7,886 nucleotides of DNA from Kiritimatiellia bacterium (GTDB taxonomy: Bacteria; Verrucomicrobiota; Kiritimatiellia; RFP12; UBA1067). The translations under genes were made by a program, and so were the position numbers. The notes beneath the pieces were generated by a model. It was given only the letters and a program-made list of their open reading frames with translations, was not told the origin of the DNA and did no database searches. Of the stretch, positions 7,066-7,886 are shown piece after piece. Numbering within the stretch: position 1 is the first letter of the stretch; each line of letters opens with the position of its first letter. Location: contig JAFPDR010000191.1 of NCBI GenBank assembly GCA_017389885.1, forward strand, positions 1 through 7,886, read 5' to 3'.

Positions 7066-7580
7066 ATCGAGACGATGGCCAGCACGAGGTTCGCCAGGTT
7101 GAACAGGCAGTGGTTCAGCATCGTGCACCAGATGCGGTCCGTCTTCATGTAGAGCCAGCACTGGGCGAATCCGAAGAAGAACAGCGCGATGAACGCCGCG
7201 TCCGGAAAAGGCTGCGCCAAGTAGTGCGCAGCCGAGAAGAGGGCGGATGAGATTGCCGCGACCGCTGCGGCCACGCGCAGGTCGGAAAGACTGGCGCCCA
7301 TAGCCCTCGTCGGCAGCCGGAAGAGCAGATAGCGGAAAACGAACTCCTCTATCGCCGGCATCACGAAGAGCACGGTCGCGAAGAGCCGCATGCAGGCGTA
7401 GAAATGCCTCGTGGAGTCGAACATGTGCTCGACTAACTGCTTCACGACCGTGATGTTTTCCTGGTCGGGGAGCTCGATTCCGCACAGCTCTGCCGCCGTC
7501 TTCGTGAGATAGCATACGGCGACGGTCGCGGCCGTGACCACCGGCCATGCCTTGAGCGTAGTCTTGAGTCTTGCGTTCAT
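7056..7580 (-). CDS. CPBP family intramembrane glutamic protease (CAAX protease-like)
   Basis: A small, 174-residue polytopic membrane protein of the CPBP (CAAX protease and bacteriocin-processing, Abi) family. All family motifs are present: EEFVFR (E78, E79, R83), FSAAH (F115, H119) and HCLFN (H157, N161). In characterised relatives these place a catalytic glutamate and histidines inside the membrane. Hydrophobic segments are visible near 11-25, 62-76, 103-120, 127-145 and 158-173. It is short for the family. Family roles include prenyl-protein processing, bacteriocin self-immunity and anti-sigma factor cleavage; nothing here selects one. It is convergent with the kinase, and their 3' ends overlap by 10 bases. 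The ATG has no Shine-Dalgarno sequence and lies about four bases from the predicted transcription start, so translation is probably leaderless. No other start makes a full-length protein. Confidence 0.88.
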   Translation of the reverse strand: MNARLKTTLKAWPVVTAATVAVCYLTKTAAELCGIELPDQENITVVKQLVEHMFDSTRHFYACMRLFATVLFVMPAIEEFVFRYLLFRLPTRAMGASLSDLRVAAAVAAISSALFSAAHYLAQPFPDAAFIALFFFGFAQCWLYMKTDRIWCTMLNHCLFNLANLVLAIVSIYV

Positions 7581-7590
7581 TTCGGCGGGT

Positions 7591-7599
7591 ATTATACCA
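7591..7599 (-). promoter_or_regulatory. Extended -10 promoter of the CPBP protease gene
   Basis: On the minus strand this reads TGGTATAAT, the same nine bases as the promoter before the esterase. No -35 box is evident. The hexamer (7596 down to 7591) places the transcription start near 7584, only about four bases before the ATG at 7580. The hexamer lies inside GGTAT-T-ATACC (7588-7598), a near-palindrome that could bind a regulator or be chance. Confidence 0.65.
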
Positions 7600-7637
7600 A
7601 ATTCCCCCTTCGCCCGGCGGTGCAGGTTTCGCGGATT

Positions 7638-7657
7638 TTTGATATAATATTATCAAA
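7638..7657. repeat. Inverted repeat around the right-hand promoter
   Basis: TTTGATA (7638-7644) and TATCAAA (7651-7657) are perfect seven-base inverted arms separated by TAATAT. The arms enclose the whole -10 hexamer and reach the predicted transcription start, a position where an operator would block RNA polymerase. In such AT-rich sequence the symmetry could be partly coincidental. Confidence 0.45.
7640..7648 (+). promoter_or_regulatory. Extended -10 promoter for the right-end gene
   Basis: TGATATAAT fits TG-N-TATAAT (hexamer 7643-7648), with no recognisable -35. The predicted start is near 7655, giving a leader of about 57 bases before the ATG at 7712. Confidence 0.6.
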
Positions 7658-7694
7658 TGAATTTCGCAAGCAACTGGTGAACAAAGGGCAAGCC

Positions 7695-7701
7695 AAGGAG
7701 G
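7695..7701 (+). promoter_or_regulatory. Shine-Dalgarno site of the right-end gene
   Basis: AAGGAGG lies ten bases before ATG 7712 and sixteen before ATG 7718, favouring the first as the start. Confidence 0.65.
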
Positions 7702-7711
7702 GAACGGGAAA

Positions 7712-7886
7712 ATGACAATGCTCGCATCTATCGTGGCCGCGGCGCTCACGCTGCAGCCGTTCGGAGAGGTGAAGGTTGTCGACGAGATCGACTGCACGAA
7801 GGCGGACCATCGCTTCGCGGACAGTCCGAAGGACGCGTCGAAGGTCGTTGACGTCGCGGGGAGGAAGTGCCGCACGCTCGCGGTGC
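7712..7886 (+). CDS. Putative exported protein of unknown function, N-terminal fragment
   Basis: Fifty-eight codons are visible before the window ends. The ATG is set by the AAGGAGG site and an upstream extended -10 promoter. The N-terminus has a short hydrophobic stretch (about 4-13, LASIVAAALT) that could be a signal peptide, though no Lys or Arg precedes it, which is weak for an export signal. The following segment, with EIDCTKADHRF and GRKCRTLAV, is hydrophilic. It has the feel of the N-terminal part of large secreted proteins encoded by Lentisphaerae/Kiritimatiellota genomes, but I cannot name a family. It is divergent from the protease gene, from which it may share regulation. Function is not assigned. 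Confidence 0.6.
   Translation, partial: MTMLASIVAAALTLQPFGEVKVVDEIDCTKADHRFADSPKDASKVVDVAGRKCRTLAV

Larger units (their letters stand above)
7581..7711. promoter_or_regulatory. Divergent intergenic region
   Basis: This 131-base gap separates the minus-strand protease gene from the plus-strand secreted-protein gene. It contains two back-to-back extended -10 boxes (7591-7599 minus, 7640-7648 plus), their hexamers 46 bases apart, and a Shine-Dalgarno site for the right-hand gene. No convincing terminator or RNA gene is seen. Confidence 0.6.

Noticed and set aside
1761..7580. Possible defence or mobile island (CPBP proteins can occur in immunity loci)
   Set aside because: No integrase, transposase, toxin, nuclease, tRNA junction, direct repeats or change in base composition is visible around the protease gene.
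6817..7875. Minus-strand open frame of 352 codons covering the protease gene and the divergent gap
   Set aside because: It runs in a different frame from the motif-bearing protease and reads through both promoters; no recognisable domain.

Overview
This is a GC-rich bacterial chromosomal window, densely packed with long genes and strongly biased to G/C at third codon positions. AT-rich sequence is essentially confined to three short intergenic patches, each holding a TATAAT box. The genes are bacterial (valS, ruvA, an AHDFNN-type hybrid kinase, a CPBP protease). The secreted tandem acetyl-xylan-esterase-like protein and the partial secreted protein at the right end recall uncultured polysaccharide-degrading members of the PVC group (Kiritimatiellota, Lentisphaerae, Verrucomicrobia). 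That placement is an inference from protein style, not a demonstrated assignment.

Layout. Bases 2-2492 (+) are a tightly coupled housekeeping run: the C-terminal part of valyl-tRNA synthetase (5' end outside the window), Holliday-junction protein RuvA, and a PlsC-type acyltransferase. Each pair is joined by a 4-base ATGA overlap. A short gap follows (2493-2547) with a small GC hairpin, an extended -10 promoter and a strong Shine-Dalgarno site. Bases 2548-4320 (+) encode a 590-residue exported protein made of two successive alpha/beta-hydrolase (esterase) domains. After 33 bases comes a GTG-initiated 903-residue membrane hybrid histidine kinase (4354-7065, +). A convergent CPBP-family intramembrane protease (7056-7580, -) overlaps the kinase stop by 10 bases. 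The gap 7581-7711 carries divergent extended -10 promoters, one serving the protease as a nearly leaderless transcript. The last gene (7712 onward, +) is truncated by the window edge.

How they may work together. The first three genes serve translation, DNA repair and phospholipid synthesis, and share transcription and translation rather than a pathway. The esterase and kinase are probably co-transcribed from the promoter at about 2518. A reasonable hypothesis is a secreted carbohydrate-deacetylating enzyme paired with an envelope sensor, but no cognate response regulator or glycoside hydrolase is visible here. I see no RNA genes, CRISPR arrays, insertion sequences or prophage. No clear undescribed multi-gene system is present. 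The most interesting material is the internally duplicated esterase with its linked kinase, and the shared promoter architecture with a probable leaderless gene.
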